DNA of 63,528 bases from CALAZP01 sp964410725 (GTDB lineage: Bacteria; Bacteroidota; Bacteroidia; Chitinophagales; Saprospiraceae), in assembly GCA_964410725.1 (NCBI GenBank), contig CAYPID010000009.1, positions 1-63,528 on the forward strand, in the 5' to 3' direction. Position numbers and translations under genes: made by a program. The notes under the pieces are model-generated. The model saw only the letters and a program-made list of their open reading frames with translations, was not told where the DNA came from and made no database searches. Of the stretch, positions 18,502-27,556 are shown in pieces (position 1 is the stretch's first letter; every line of letters begins with the position of its first letter).

Positions 18502-19929
18502 TTAAAGGGATAATCCTTTTCCTTGATAAAACTCTACGGTCTTTAGATTAAATAAATATTGATATCGGGCTCTCGTAAAATCAGCAGTGGCACGATCGAA
18601 GTTATTTCTTGCTGTGGTGTATTCAAAATTATTGATACTGCCCAGTTCGAATCTCTTTTGAGCATTGGTTAAAGCAATTTCTGCTGCTTCCAATGCTTGC
18701 TGAGCTGCTTCCAGTGATTTTGCTGAGGACCTGGTATCTGTGATGGCCCTTTGAATGTTGGCTTTTAATTGCTGTCTTACCTGGAGGTTTGAAGCTTGCG
18801 AATTCAGCAAGCCGATTTGAGCACGCTCCACATTTATTCTATTTCGGCCATTGCTAAAAATCGGTATTTGAAGACTCATCCCTACACTCTGACCAAAGTT
18901 TTCCCCAATTTGGTCGAAATAAGGATTTTTACCAACAATGGGAACCACATTATCAAATTCCACCTCAACTGGAGCACCTCCAATCCTGAAAGTTTGGGAA
19001 CTTGTCACGGTTTCAGTGCCTAAAATGGTTCTTCCCAAACTGGAGTAGTTGCTCGACAAACTCCCAAATAAATTTAAGGAAGGGTAGAGCGCGCCTTTTG
19101 CAACTGCTATGCCCAGTTCTGCACTTTCGGCTCTTCTATCTGCTGCCAAAACCTGTGGTTGATTGGAAAGTGCCTGGGTATAAACCTCATTAACTACAAA
19201 ATCGGTCTTCAAATTATTGAGGTCAATATCAAGGTCAGGTCGAACGATATCGAATTGCTCGTTGGGCTCTAACAACATGAATTGCTGTAAAGTCAATAAG
19301 TTGATGGCCACTGAATTACCCGCATCTACTACTGATTGTTTGTCTAAGGCAACCTGCGCTAAAACGTCGTATTTGGCCGCCTCCGGCAAAACGCCCGCTT
19401 CAATTTGTTTATTGATTTGATTCAATTGTTCCTCGGATAGTTCTAACCTTCTCGTAGCATTAGCTAACAGTTCTTCCGATAAAAGAATATTCAAATAGGC
19501 TACGGCAATACTTAATCCAATATCGTTGGCTGCGGCAGAAGCATCTAACTGGGCAGCCTCTAGATTTAATTTATTTTGCTTAACGGTATTGTTTATGGCA
19601 TTCCCATTGAATAGCGTAATTCCCCCTGATAATGTATAACTATTGAAACCAATGGTCTGAGTTTCAAAGGCATTGGTTACCGGGTCAATGGTTCTACCGT
19701 ATTGGTTACCCGCACTTACTGAACCGGATACAGATGGAAACCTATTGAGTTTACTCTGTTGAACGTTAAGTTGTGCGTTGGCAATATTGTATTGCGCTTG
19801 TTTAATGGTCAGGTTGTTATCCTTGGCATAGGTAATACACTCCTCTAGACTCCATTTAGTTTGAGGGGCTTGAGCAGCCAAAAAAAATGGACTCGACAAA
19901 AGGAGACATACCACTAATATTCTAGACAT
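18502..19929 (-). CDS. TolC family outer membrane efflux protein
   Basis: A 475-residue outer membrane channel protein with a signal peptide at about residues 1-19 (MSRILVVCLLLSSPFFLAAQ). The two internally related OEP repeats are visible as long helical segments: WSLEECITYAKDNNLTIKQA and QYNIANAQLNVQQSKLNRFPSV in the first half, and INVERAQIGLLNSQ through RYQYLFNLKTVEFYQGKGL in the second. It forms the trans-periplasmic tunnel for the adaptor encoded immediately downstream. A near-consensus box (TAGTATTG) lies in the 92-base region upstream of its start. The exported substrate is unknown. Confidence 0.93.
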   Translation of the reverse strand: MSRILVVCLLLSSPFFLAAQAPQTKWSLEECITYAKDNNLTIKQAQYNIANAQLNVQQSKLNRFPSVSGSVSAGNQYGRTIDPVTNAFETQTIGFNSYTLSGGITLFNGNAINNTVKQNKLNLEAAQLDASAAANDIGLSIAVAYLNILLSEELLANATRRLELSEEQLNQINKQIEAGVLPEAAKYDVLAQVALDKQSVVDAGNSVAINLLTLQQFMLLEPNEQFDIVRPDLDIDLNNLKTDFVVNEVYTQALSNQPQVLAADRRAESAELGIAVAKGALYPSLNLFGSLSSNYSSLGRTILGTETVTSSQTFRIGGAPVEVEFDNVVPIVGKNPYFDQIGENFGQSVGMSLQIPIFSNGRNRINVERAQIGLLNSQASNLQVRQQLKANIQRAITDTRSSAKSLEAAQQALEAAEIALTNAQKRFELGSINNFEYTTARNNFDRATADFTRARYQYLFNLKTVEFYQGKGLSL

Positions 19930-20021
19930 CGTAAATTATTTTGTGCAATACTAAAGCAATAGGCTCTAAAAGATCAATTATTTATATAAATGCCCTTTTC
20001 TATCAGATAAATGAATAGTTT

Positions 20022-21317
20022 TTAAGGGAAACTTGAACTAAAGGTAGCGGCACCAATCAACTGATCATAGCGAGCTCCGAAGGGACTATAATATATTAAT
20101 ATGGTGTACTCATTATTGGTTTCATACCAATCTCCTTCCAGAGTTGAGAGCTCGGGATATATTTCCACTTGGTTTGGGTTCTCTATAACTCCAAAAGCAT
20201 AATCGTAATACCCTTGTTTGAGGTACATCCTGCCTACATACCCTCTAAAGTTATCGTTATACTCCATTAGATTTTCTTCATAACACAACCAATCGGAGAA
20301 ACCTCCGACTAGGCAAACAGATTGATTGGGAATTGGATTTCCAGTTTGCAGGGCAAAAAAAACATCCAGGTAATTTCCAGAAAGGTCGTGGTCCCCTCGA
20401 TCAGCATTTTCAATAATAAAATTGCCATTGAGATCTTTATAATTAAAAGCTACTTGATCTGTGCGTTCAGTCTCGGGAGTCATGATGATTTCATAGCGGT
20501 CAATAAATTCATCTATGCGTTCTACTCTATTGGATTTATAACGAACACTTCGAATATCTAAGGGTCTAAATTCTTTTCCTGCTGGAAAAGTAATTTGATT
20601 TTGATAATCAAATATCAATCTATTTTGTCGATCAAAAAGCGGCGCAATGTTCGTGATACTTTGGTTCCATCTTCCATTTTGAACAATTGTAGCACTCACC
20701 TCCTGTCTGGGAATTCTCAGATTCAGCCCTTCAATTAGGACTTCGAAATCAAGCTCCTGATGTGTTCGGGTACGAGAGGCCTGTGCAGGCCGGGTTATTT
20801 GGGGGAATATTTTAGCTCTAGGTTCTACCACCATGAATCGGCGAGTGATTACAGGTATTTTTTCATACTCGTCCTCGTAAACGACTAATAGGTAATTGCC
20901 TGATTTAGTCCAATTAAAGGTTGGATGGGGCAGTAATACCTCATAATGAACATAATTGGTTAAGGTCTTGAAAGAAAAATTGTAGTCCGTTATGCGTTCT
21001 TCGGAAAAGCCATCCAAGTATTCCATTTCTGATATTTCTGATGGTTCCCAATTGCGATTACAATGGATAATGCGGTAGGTAAAATTTTTATTATCCCCAG
21101 TTAAATCATCAAAGCTCAGAATTAATTGCGCACTGCTTCCTAAATCGATGATAGGTTGAGTAAGAAAAAGTCCATCTAAATGAAATTTAACGGACTTGAT
21201 GTAATCGACATAGACTTCATTTCTGAATCGAAAGTTATTGGTTTGACTCCATGAAGTAGTAGCCGACAAGAAGAAATGGAAGAATAAGAGGGTCAAAAAA
21301 ATATTCCTATTTTTCAT
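20022..21317 (-). CDS. Type IX secretion system plug protein (DUF5103)
   Basis: A 431-residue protein with a signal peptide (about residues 1-25, ending near WSQ). The body matches the DUF5103 family: VYVDYIKSVKFHLDGLFLTQPII, FTYRIIHCNRNW near residue 80, YEVLLPHP, and GDHDLSGNYLDVFFAL near residue 310. In Flavobacterium this family was identified as the plug that closes one side of the giant SprA translocon pore of the T9SS. It starts 9 bases downstream of guaB on the same strand, so it is probably cotranscribed with that housekeeping gene. The presence of several T9SS cargo proteins in this window agrees with the assignment. Confidence 0.88.
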   Translation of the reverse strand: MKNRNIFLTLLFFHFFLSATTSWSQTNNFRFRNEVYVDYIKSVKFHLDGLFLTQPIIDLGSSAQLILSFDDLTGDNKNFTYRIIHCNRNWEPSEISEMEYLDGFSEERITDYNFSFKTLTNYVHYEVLLPHPTFNWTKSGNYLLVVYEDEYEKIPVITRRFMVVEPRAKIFPQITRPAQASRTRTHQELDFEVLIEGLNLRIPRQEVSATIVQNGRWNQSITNIAPLFDRQNRLIFDYQNQITFPAGKEFRPLDIRSVRYKSNRVERIDEFIDRYEIIMTPETERTDQVAFNYKDLNGNFIIENADRGDHDLSGNYLDVFFALQTGNPIPNQSVCLVGGFSDWLCYEENLMEYNDNFRGYVGRMYLKQGYYDYAFGVIENPNQVEIYPELSTLEGDWYETNNEYTILIYYSPFGARYDQLIGAATFSSSFP

Positions 21318-21326
21318 GCTGCTTGT

Positions 21327-22808
21327 TTATTTGCCGCGACTGTAATTAGGAGATTCTTTGGTGATGGTAATATTATGTGGGTGACTTTCCATAATTCCAG
21401 AACCACTAATTTTGACGAATTGAGCATTTTGGAGTTTTTCCACCGAACCTGCACCGCAATACCCCATCCCAGCCCTCAAGCCTCCGATATATTGCACCAT
21501 AACTTCAGAAATAGTGCCTTTATAGGGAACCCGACCCTCGATTCCTTCCGGAACCAGTTTGCGGATATCATCTTCTACATCTTGAAAATACCGATCCTTG
21601 GAGCCTAGACTCATCGCGCCCAATGATCCCATTCCGCGGTAAACTTTGAATTTTCGTCCTTCATAAATGATGGTCTCACCAGGTGCTTCTTCAACACCGG
21701 CAAAAAGACCGCCTGCCATAATAGTATTGGCTCCTGCTGCTAGTGCTTTGACGATATCTCCTGTATATCGGATTCCTCCATCTGCCACTATAGGAACACC
21801 TGTCCCTTTCAAACCCTGAGCTGCATTATAAATGGCTGATAATTGCGGAACTCCCACTCCGGCAACCACGCGAGTGGTGCAGATACTTCCGGGTCCTACT
21901 CCTACTTTCACTCCATCAGCCCCTGCTTTAGCCAATGCCAAGGCGCCATCGCCAGTAGCCACATTGCCCGCAATGATTTGTAAATCTGGATAGGTTTTTT
22001 TTACTCTGGCTACTGCTTCTAAAACTCCCTTGGAATGTCCATGTGCGGTATCAATAACGATTACATCAACGGCAACTTTCACCAAGGCGTCCACCCTTTC
22101 CAACATATCATGGGTAATTCCAACCGCTGCCCCCACCACCAATCTTCCAAAGGAATCTTTACAGGAATAGGGATAATCCTGAACCTTCATAATGTCTTTA
22201 TAGGTGATGAGCCCAGCTAATTTTTGTTGCGCATCTATGACTGGCAGCTTTTCAATTTTATGTTCTTGTAGGATATCTCTGGCCTGTTCGAGAGTAGTCC
22301 CCACCGGTGCAGTAATCAAATTGACTGTGGTCATTAAATCACTCACTTTCTTGGTCAGGTTTTTTTCGAATCTTAAGTCTCTATTGGTCAATATCCCCAA
22401 TAAAGTATTGTCTTTATTAACAATTGGAATACCCCCTATTTTATATCGTTTCATTAACTCGGTAGCTTCGGCTACACTCGCATCTGGAGTTACGGTTACC
22501 GGGTCTATAATCATCCCACTTTCTGATCGCTTCACACTTCTGACTTGGTCCGCTTGAGCCTCAATAGTCATATTTTTATGGATGATTCCTATTCCCCCCT
22601 GTCGGGAAATGGCAATAGCTAATTTGTTTTCCGTCACCGTGTCCATAGCAGCAGAGACAATGGGAACATTTAAGCGGATTCCGCGGGTAAGTTGAGAGGA
22701 AATATCAACTTCGCGTGGTAAGACTTCTGAATAGGCTGGAACGAGCAGAACGTCGTCAAAAGTTAGGGCCTCGCCCATAAACTTTGCATCGGGTTTTATA
22801 TTTTCCAT
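21327..22808 (-). CDS. guaB: Inosine-5'-monophosphate dehydrogenase
   Basis: About 493 residues. It catalyses the NAD-dependent oxidation of IMP to XMP, the committed step of GMP synthesis. The N-terminal LTFDDVLLVPAYSEVLPREV is diagnostic. Two CBS domains lie at about residues 98-210. The catalytic cysteine is Cys310 in GPGSICTTR, the IMP-binding loop is GGIRYTGDIVKALAAGA, and the flap contains YRGMGSLGAMS. The start used is the ATG at 22806-22808, not the TTG at 22812-22814, because that TTG lies inside a perfect -7 promoter box. The T9SS plug gene follows after 9 bases. It is divergent from tadA. Confidence 0.96.
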   Translation of the reverse strand: MENIKPDAKFMGEALTFDDVLLVPAYSEVLPREVDISSQLTRGIRLNVPIVSAAMDTVTENKLAIAISRQGGIGIIHKNMTIEAQADQVRSVKRSESGMIIDPVTVTPDASVAEATELMKRYKIGGIPIVNKDNTLLGILTNRDLRFEKNLTKKVSDLMTTVNLITAPVGTTLEQARDILQEHKIEKLPVIDAQQKLAGLITYKDIMKVQDYPYSCKDSFGRLVVGAAVGITHDMLERVDALVKVAVDVIVIDTAHGHSKGVLEAVARVKKTYPDLQIIAGNVATGDGALALAKAGADGVKVGVGPGSICTTRVVAGVGVPQLSAIYNAAQGLKGTGVPIVADGGIRYTGDIVKALAAGANTIMAGGLFAGVEEAPGETIIYEGRKFKVYRGMGSLGAMSLGSKDRYFQDVEDDIRKLVPEGIEGRVPYKGTISEVMVQYIGGLRAGMGYCGAGSVEKLQNAQFVKISGSGIMESHPHNITITKESPNYSRGK

Positions 22809-22811
22809 GTG

Positions 22812-22819
22812 CAAAAGTA
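22812..22819 (-). promoter_or_regulatory. -7 promoter box immediately upstream of guaB
   Basis: TACTTTTG on the minus strand fits the Bacteroidota -7 consensus TAnnTTTG. Only three bases (CAC) separate it from the guaB ATG, which would put the transcription start at or next to the start codon. A TTTA 19 bases upstream may act as a weak -33 element. Confidence 0.65.
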
Positions 22820-22933
22820 GGAAAAAGTTTGCCGCATCTAAAGGATTTTAAAAAAGAAAATCCTAAGCAAAAAAATATTTAAAAATCAATACAGTGCTTA
22901 TTTTAGTAGGGGATTCCAAAAAAATAATTTGCC

Positions 22934-23380
22934 ATGTTATCGGTATTAAACGATGAATTTTTCATGAAAGAAGCCTTAAAAGAAGCAGAAAAGGCTTATG
23001 ATTCTGGTGAAGTTCCTGTGGGAGCAGTGGTCGTAGCCCATCAAAGGGTCATTGCTCGAGGATATAATCAAACAGAGCGGCTTACTGATGTCACTGCTCA
23101 TGCGGAAATTATTGCCCTCACGGCGGCCTCCTCTTTTTTGCAGTCTAAATACCTGAATGATTGCACTTTGTATGTAACCTTGGAGCCATGTCTGATGTGT
23201 GCCGGGGCCCTGCGGTGGGCACAGTTGGGTAAATTGATTTATGGAGCTGCAGATGATAAAAATGGGTTTATGACGTTAGGCAAAAATATACTGCACCCCA
23301 AAACCAGTTTGGAATACGGTATTATGGAATCCGAATGCGTACAAATGTTAAAGGCTTTTTTTGCCGCAAGGCGCAATTAA
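22934..23380 (+). CDS. tadA: tRNA-specific adenosine deaminase
   Basis: A 148-residue zinc-dependent deaminase that converts A34 to inosine in tRNA-Arg(ACG). The zinc site is complete: HAE at residues 56-58 and PCLMC at 85-89, with the family block GEVPVGAVVVA near residue 25 and the C-terminal AADDKNGFM. Length is normal. The last 55 bases of the gene, including its stop, are the first copy of a tandem repeat that recurs after the adjacent assembly gap. The visible coding sequence itself is complete. It is divergent from guaB and convergent with pcm. Confidence 0.94.
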   Translation: MLSVLNDEFFMKEALKEAEKAYDSGEVPVGAVVVAHQRVIARGYNQTERLTDVTAHAEIIALTAASSFLQSKYLNDCTLYVTLEPCLMCAGALRWAQLGKLIYGAADDKNGFMTLGKNILHPKTSLEYGIMESECVQMLKAFFAARRN

Positions 23381-23657
23381 NNNNNNNNNNNNNNNNNNNN
23401 NNNNNNNNNNNNNNNNNNNNNNNNNNNNNNNNNNNNNNNNNNNNNNNNNNNNNNNNNNNNNNNNNNNNNNNNNNNNNNNNGGAATCCGAATGCGTACAAA
23501 TGTTAAAGGCTTTTTTTGCCGCAAGGCGCAATTAAGAGCAATATAGAGGTGCAAAGTTGAATAACTCTTCTTTCTGAGGATGGTATTGTGATGCAATGAA
23601 AAGGAATCCGAATGCGTACAAATGTTAAAGGCTTTTTTTGCCGCAAGGCGCAATTAA
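23326..23657. repeat. Tandem repeat containing the tadA 3' end, with assembly gap
   Basis: An identical 55-base segment occurs at 23326-23380, 23481-23535 and 23603-23657. The first copy is the end of tadA. The last two are separated by a 67-base spacer, giving a unit of 122 bases. Each copy contains TTTTTTTGCCGCAAGGCG, which can form a GCC-GCAA-GGC mini-hairpin. The left contig stops exactly at the end of a copy and the right one starts exactly at the start of one, so the copy number is unresolved. Confidence 0.88.
23381..23480. other. Assembly gap (100 N)
   Basis: Exactly 100 N between two copies of a 55-base repeat. It is a placeholder; the real distance may be zero, with the flanks overlapping, or may contain further 122-base units. 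The 315-base stretch 23381-23695 between tadA and pcm holds only this gap, the repeats and 38 bases in front of the pcm stop. Confidence 0.98.
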
Positions 23658-23695
23658 ATAATATTACGAGAAGAAATTACAGGCAGCTGCGACAG

Positions 23696-24343
23696 CTAAG
23701 CAGACTGCGTGCCTGGAAGCATGGGCACAAAATTGAAAATCCCTGCTTTTTCAGAATGAAACTGAGATTCATTAACTCTGGTTATGACCGTCATCTCTTG
23801 TTGGGTGGTTCCTACGGGGATGACCATTATCCCTCCTATAGCCAATTGACTCAACAAAGCATTGGGAATCTCAGGGGCAGCAGCAGTAATTAAAATTCTA
23901 TCAAATGGAGCGTATTCTGGTAAACCTTTATATCCGTCCTTGAGGAAACAACGAATCTGGGGAAATCCAATTTCCCGGAGCAATTGAGTAGTTTTTTGAT
24001 ATAATCCTTCTTGTCTTTCGATGGTATAGACGCGCGCACCTAACAGGGCTAAAATTGCCGCCTGATAACCTGAACCTGTGCCCACTTCCAAAACCTTCAT
24101 GCGTGGTTGAAGCTTCAAAATGCTGGTTTGAAAAGCTACTGTAAAAGGCTGTGAAATGGTTTGCTCGTAACCAATAGAAAAGGCTGTATTTTCATAAGCC
24201 CACTCGTCAAATGCCTCATCTAAAAAAAAATGCCGGGGTAATTTTCCCATGGCATGTAATACAGTTTCATCCTGAATGCCCATATCTCTGATGGTTTCCA
24301 CCATTTTTTTTCGCATTCCCTTGTGTCGGTAGGTATCTCTCAA
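23696..24343 (-). CDS. pcm: Protein-L-isoaspartate O-methyltransferase
   Basis: The enzyme repairs isoaspartyl residues in aged proteins using S-adenosylmethionine. Visible motifs are LPRHFFLDEAFDEWAYEN, the substrate-binding TISQPFTVA, motif I VLEVGTGSGYQAA, and RILITAAAPEIP. The start is uncertain. A TTG at 24341-24343 gives MRDTYRHKGMRKKMV, which matches the N-terminus usual in Bacteroidota, and is used here. An ATG at 24314-24316 is nine codons shorter. A longer frame from 24463 would overlap the divergent phosphohexomutase gene and has no family match. About 215 residues result. Confidence 0.9.
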   Translation of the reverse strand: MRDTYRHKGMRKKMVETIRDMGIQDETVLHAMGKLPRHFFLDEAFDEWAYENTAFSIGYEQTISQPFTVAFQTSILKLQPRMKVLEVGTGSGYQAAILALLGARVYTIERQEGLYQKTTQLLREIGFPQIRCFLKDGYKGLPEYAPFDRILITAAAPEIPNALLSQLAIGGIMVIPVGTTQQEMTVITRVNESQFHSEKAGIFNFVPMLPGTQSA

Positions 24344-24449
24344 GACAAATCTTAAATTTTGTTTTTGCAATTTACTATTTTTAGCAAAACAATACGTTAA
24401 CCCTGAAAAATGAGTGGACCGTTTCTCGTTTTCTAAATCTTTACAGCTA

Positions 24450-25847
24450 ATGAAACAAATCAAATTTGGAACAGACGGATGGCGCGCAATTATTGCGGAT
24501 GATTACACCTTAGAAAATTTGCGCAGAGTGGCCGAGGGAACTGCTCTTTGGATGAAAAGTCAGGGTTTTTCCAAGGTTGTCATAGGATATGATACGCGGT
24601 TTGGCGGCCAATTATTTGCGGAAACTACCGCACGATCTATGGGAGCTTTTGGGATAAAGGTCTTACTGTGTAGCGATTATGTCAGTACCCCAATGGTGTC
24701 ATTGGGGGTCGTTAAATTAAAAGCTGATTTAGGCGTCGTTATTACAGCCAGCCACAACCCTCCATCTTATAATGGTTTCAAATTGAAATCAAATTTGGGA
24801 GGCCCGCTCGTGCAGCGTTACGTAGATGAGGTGGAGGCCTTGATTCCGGAGGAAATTACTCATGTACCAGCTTCCTTAGAGGAACTAAAGACTAAAGGGT
24901 TGTTGGAATATCAAGACTTAGAGGAAATTTATATCAATCATGTGACGGCAAATTTTGATTTGGAACTGATTAAAAATTCAGGAATTAAAGTGGCTTATGA
25001 TGCTATGTACGGGGCTGGACAACGGGCTTTTCAAAGGTTATTGCCAGATGCGGTGACGCTTCACTGTGAAAATAACCCTTCTTTTTATGGGCAAGCACCG
25101 GAGCCTATCGAGCGAAATTTGATTGAAATATCGGAATTGATTAAAAAGGAAGGAGATGTTGGATTAGGGATTGCCAATGATGGGGATGCAGATCGGGTTG
25201 GATTGTTCGATTCAGCGGGTAATTTTGTGGATTCCCACCGAATTTTACTGCTATTGATGTTATACCTATATAAATACAAGGGGCAAAAGGGAAAGGTGAT
25301 TTTCACTTTTTCAGTTACCGACAAAATGGCCAAGTTGGCGCAACACTTTGGTCTTGACTTTGAAATCACAAAGATTGGTTTTAAGTACATTGCTGACATC
25401 ATGTCCCGGGAAGATGTGCTGGTAGGTGGGGAAGAAAGTGGTGGTCTGGCGGTTAAAGGGCACATCCCAGAAAGAGATGGAATATGGATTGGATTGATGA
25501 TTTTGGAGTTTATGGCTTTCGCCAAAAAATCAGTAGATGAATTGGTTCAAGAAGTGTATGATATCGTAGGTGCCTTTGCGTTTGATCGAAATGACCTTCA
25601 CCTAACAGAGGAGAAAAAGCAAACTATCATTCGAGCATGCGAAGAAGAATCTTTCCAGCAATTTGGGGCGTATCAGGTTAAGGGTATACAGAAATTGGAT
25701 GGGTTCAAATTTGATTTGGGTTCAGACCAATGGGTGATGATTCGTCCTTCAGGCACTGAACCGGTTTTACGAGTGTATTGCCAGGGAGCTGACCGATCTG
25801 CGGTTGATGATATTTTGACCCAAGTCAAGGAAACGATTCTGGCCTAA
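24450..25847 (+). CDS. Phosphoglucomutase/phosphomannomutase family phosphohexomutase
   Basis: About 465 residues from the ATG at 24450 (MKQIKFGTDGWRAIIADDY), chosen because this is the usual family start. It moves a phosphate between C1 and C6 of hexoses. The phosphoserine is Ser101 in TASHNPPSYNGFK. The metal-binding loop is DGDADR (residues 244-249), the sugar-specificity loop is GGEESGGL, and the phosphate-binding loop near the C-terminus is RPSGTEP. All four landmarks are present. Whether glucose, mannose or glucosamine phosphate is preferred cannot be read from the sequence. It is divergent from pcm and ends 7 bases before the convergent lamin-tail gene. Confidence 0.93.
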   Translation: MKQIKFGTDGWRAIIADDYTLENLRRVAEGTALWMKSQGFSKVVIGYDTRFGGQLFAETTARSMGAFGIKVLLCSDYVSTPMVSLGVVKLKADLGVVITASHNPPSYNGFKLKSNLGGPLVQRYVDEVEALIPEEITHVPASLEELKTKGLLEYQDLEEIYINHVTANFDLELIKNSGIKVAYDAMYGAGQRAFQRLLPDAVTLHCENNPSFYGQAPEPIERNLIEISELIKKEGDVGLGIANDGDADRVGLFDSAGNFVDSHRILLLLMLYLYKYKGQKGKVIFTFSVTDKMAKLAQHFGLDFEITKIGFKYIADIMSREDVLVGGEESGGLAVKGHIPERDGIWIGLMILEFMAFAKKSVDELVQEVYDIVGAFAFDRNDLHLTEEKKQTIIRACEEESFQQFGAYQVKGIQKLDGFKFDLGSDQWVMIRPSGTEPVLRVYCQGADRSAVDDILTQVKETILA

Positions 25848-25854
25848 GGAGGAT

Positions 25855-27534
25855 TTAATTTCCGAGCCCTACTGCCAGCTTAGCCGTTTGGACTAAGCCT
25901 TCGGGGTGTGTTAATTGGGCCATGAGAATATAAATTCCAGCGTTGAGCGATCTGCCCAGATCATCTGTTCCAGTCCATTTGACCCAACCTTCGGATTGGA
26001 CTTGCAATTGATTGACGGGAGTAGCTCTATGCTGGCCACCAAGGTCAAAAACATAAACGGTCAGGAGGCAACCTGGAATAGGAGCTTGATAATAAATCAG
26101 CAATACCTCTCCTTGATGGATGACGTTTTGATTCAAAAACAACCAGTCTTTCATTGCTCCAGTCTCCAGGTCAATGGCGTGACTGTTCGGCAAACCAGGA
26201 GTGGCATATCCAGCTGATGCTGCAGCTGAATGCCAATTGGTCGATTCTTGTGAAGGTCCTTCTAAAGAGATTCGCTCGAGGGATACTCCTTCAGCATCTT
26301 CCAAAAGGGGGTGATGCCAGTCGGGGTCATATCGCAGAGAATCTATAGTCGATTCGTTGCTTTGTAATTGGAGGGTTTCTCCTGATTGACGAAATTCGGC
26401 ATAGGGAACCTCAATAATTTGAGTGGTTTCCAACTCGGGATAAGTCCTCTGCAAAAGGAAAGCGTCTTTAGTCAGCACGTAATAACGCTTTGGAAATAAC
26501 CACTTTGGAGGAAGCGAATATTGCCTGTTTGATTCCGATTTAACCAGTCTGAGATAGCCCAGTTCCAGAATTTGTTCGGAACGATTATACACTTCCAAAA
26601 AAGTGGTTTGACCCGGATATGGATCAAAAAGAATTTCTGAAATGACCAGATCTTTATATTCTGGTTTTTTGCCGAAGGCGAAATAAACGGAGGTGTCTGA
26701 TAGGGCATTATAGCTGCAATCTGAAACCCCGATTAATTGCAAATTTAGCAGCGTTCCAGGAGGAAATCCTTCGGAAAAATATAGGAAGATTTCGCTGGAG
26801 TAGTCGGAAAATTCAATAGCAGCAATCGGCCAAATCAGCTGGTTTTCTTCCAACATAACCTGGGCAGAATCTAGGCCTGCTATCTTCTCGTCAAATTGGA
26901 CCACTAACGTCAAACTATCGGGTAGGGTTACGTTTAGGAGGGTTGGAGGGGATTGATCAATCAGCGCAGGGGTGAGGGGATTGGCTGTACCTGGAGATCC
27001 GCCTTGTTCAGTAGGGTGGGCTACCCAGCTTTGGTTGCAATCAGCAGGTAGGAAGGGCGCTATTTTTTCCAGGGAAAAGCCGCCTTCTTTTTTGTTGGGA
27101 TCCCTATACCAATCGTCGGAGTAGGTGAAAAAATCGAGCCACTCTCCAGAGGGATTGGTCAATTGGATATACTGTCCAGAATTCGTTAATCGCGGCCATT
27201 TAGAAAGTTCTAATAGGGGAATATTGGAATCAAAGAGATCGGATTTTTGAGGCCCAACTAATATTAAATAATGGTTAGGGGGCAGGTAGTAAGTTGGTAT
27301 GGTAGCCTTTGAATTGCCCACTTGAATCAAGATGCCCTCCAGAGCCAGAGTATCTGAAGAAGCATTAAAAATTTCTATGTATTCCTCTTCTGGTAAAATT
27401 CCGGCAGAAGGAATTGGATCTACCATTATTTCAGTGATAATAATTTGATCTGATTGAGGAATTTTAATGTTTCCTTTTGGAATCGATAAGAGTGGGAAAC
27501 TGTAAAAACATATAAAAAAAATAACGTATTTCAT
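25855..27534 (-). CDS. Secreted lamin-tail domain protein
   Basis: A 559-residue exported protein with a signal peptide at about residues 1-17. Two lamin-tail (LTD) domains are visible, near residues 30-150 (IIITEIMVDPIPSAG, EEYIEIFNASSDTL) and near 290-430 (LVISEILFDPYPGQTTFLEVYN). A bacterial Ig-like segment lies between them (LTLVVQFDEKIAG). The C-terminal region (about 475-559) resembles a FlgD Ig-like/T9SS-type end (LTVYVFDLGGQ, GRSLNAGIYIL), though no clear sorting-domain consensus such as a YPNP motif is visible. Such proteins occur among surface proteins or nucleases of Bacteroidota, but no nuclease domain is seen here. Function unknown. Confidence 0.82.
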   Translation of the reverse strand: MKYVIFFICFYSFPLLSIPKGNIKIPQSDQIIITEIMVDPIPSAGILPEEEYIEIFNASSDTLALEGILIQVGNSKATIPTYYLPPNHYLILVGPQKSDLFDSNIPLLELSKWPRLTNSGQYIQLTNPSGEWLDFFTYSDDWYRDPNKKEGGFSLEKIAPFLPADCNQSWVAHPTEQGGSPGTANPLTPALIDQSPPTLLNVTLPDSLTLVVQFDEKIAGLDSAQVMLEENQLIWPIAAIEFSDYSSEIFLYFSEGFPPGTLLNLQLIGVSDCSYNALSDTSVYFAFGKKPEYKDLVISEILFDPYPGQTTFLEVYNRSEQILELGYLRLVKSESNRQYSLPPKWLFPKRYYVLTKDAFLLQRTYPELETTQIIEVPYAEFRQSGETLQLQSNESTIDSLRYDPDWHHPLLEDAEGVSLERISLEGPSQESTNWHSAAASAGYATPGLPNSHAIDLETGAMKDWLFLNQNVIHQGEVLLIYYQAPIPGCLLTVYVFDLGGQHRATPVNQLQVQSEGWVKWTGTDDLGRSLNAGIYILMAQLTHPEGLVQTAKLAVGLGN

Positions 27535-27556
27535 AATCCATGTAGGGCTAATGAGG

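Noticed and set aside
22842..22864. Inverted repeat AGGATTTT...AAAATCCT between guaB and tadA as an operator or terminator
   Set aside because: The arms are A/T-rich in an A/T-rich region and the loop is poly-A; the match is not much better than chance and no gene end precedes it.
23326..23657. Possible CRISPR array
   Set aside because: The repeated unit is long, includes the tadA coding end, and the copies do not alternate with unique spacers; no cas genes are present.
24344..24463. N-terminal extension of pcm
   Set aside because: It has no family similarity and overlaps the start of the divergent phosphohexomutase gene; the conserved N-terminus begins at the TTG at 24343 or the ATG at 24316.
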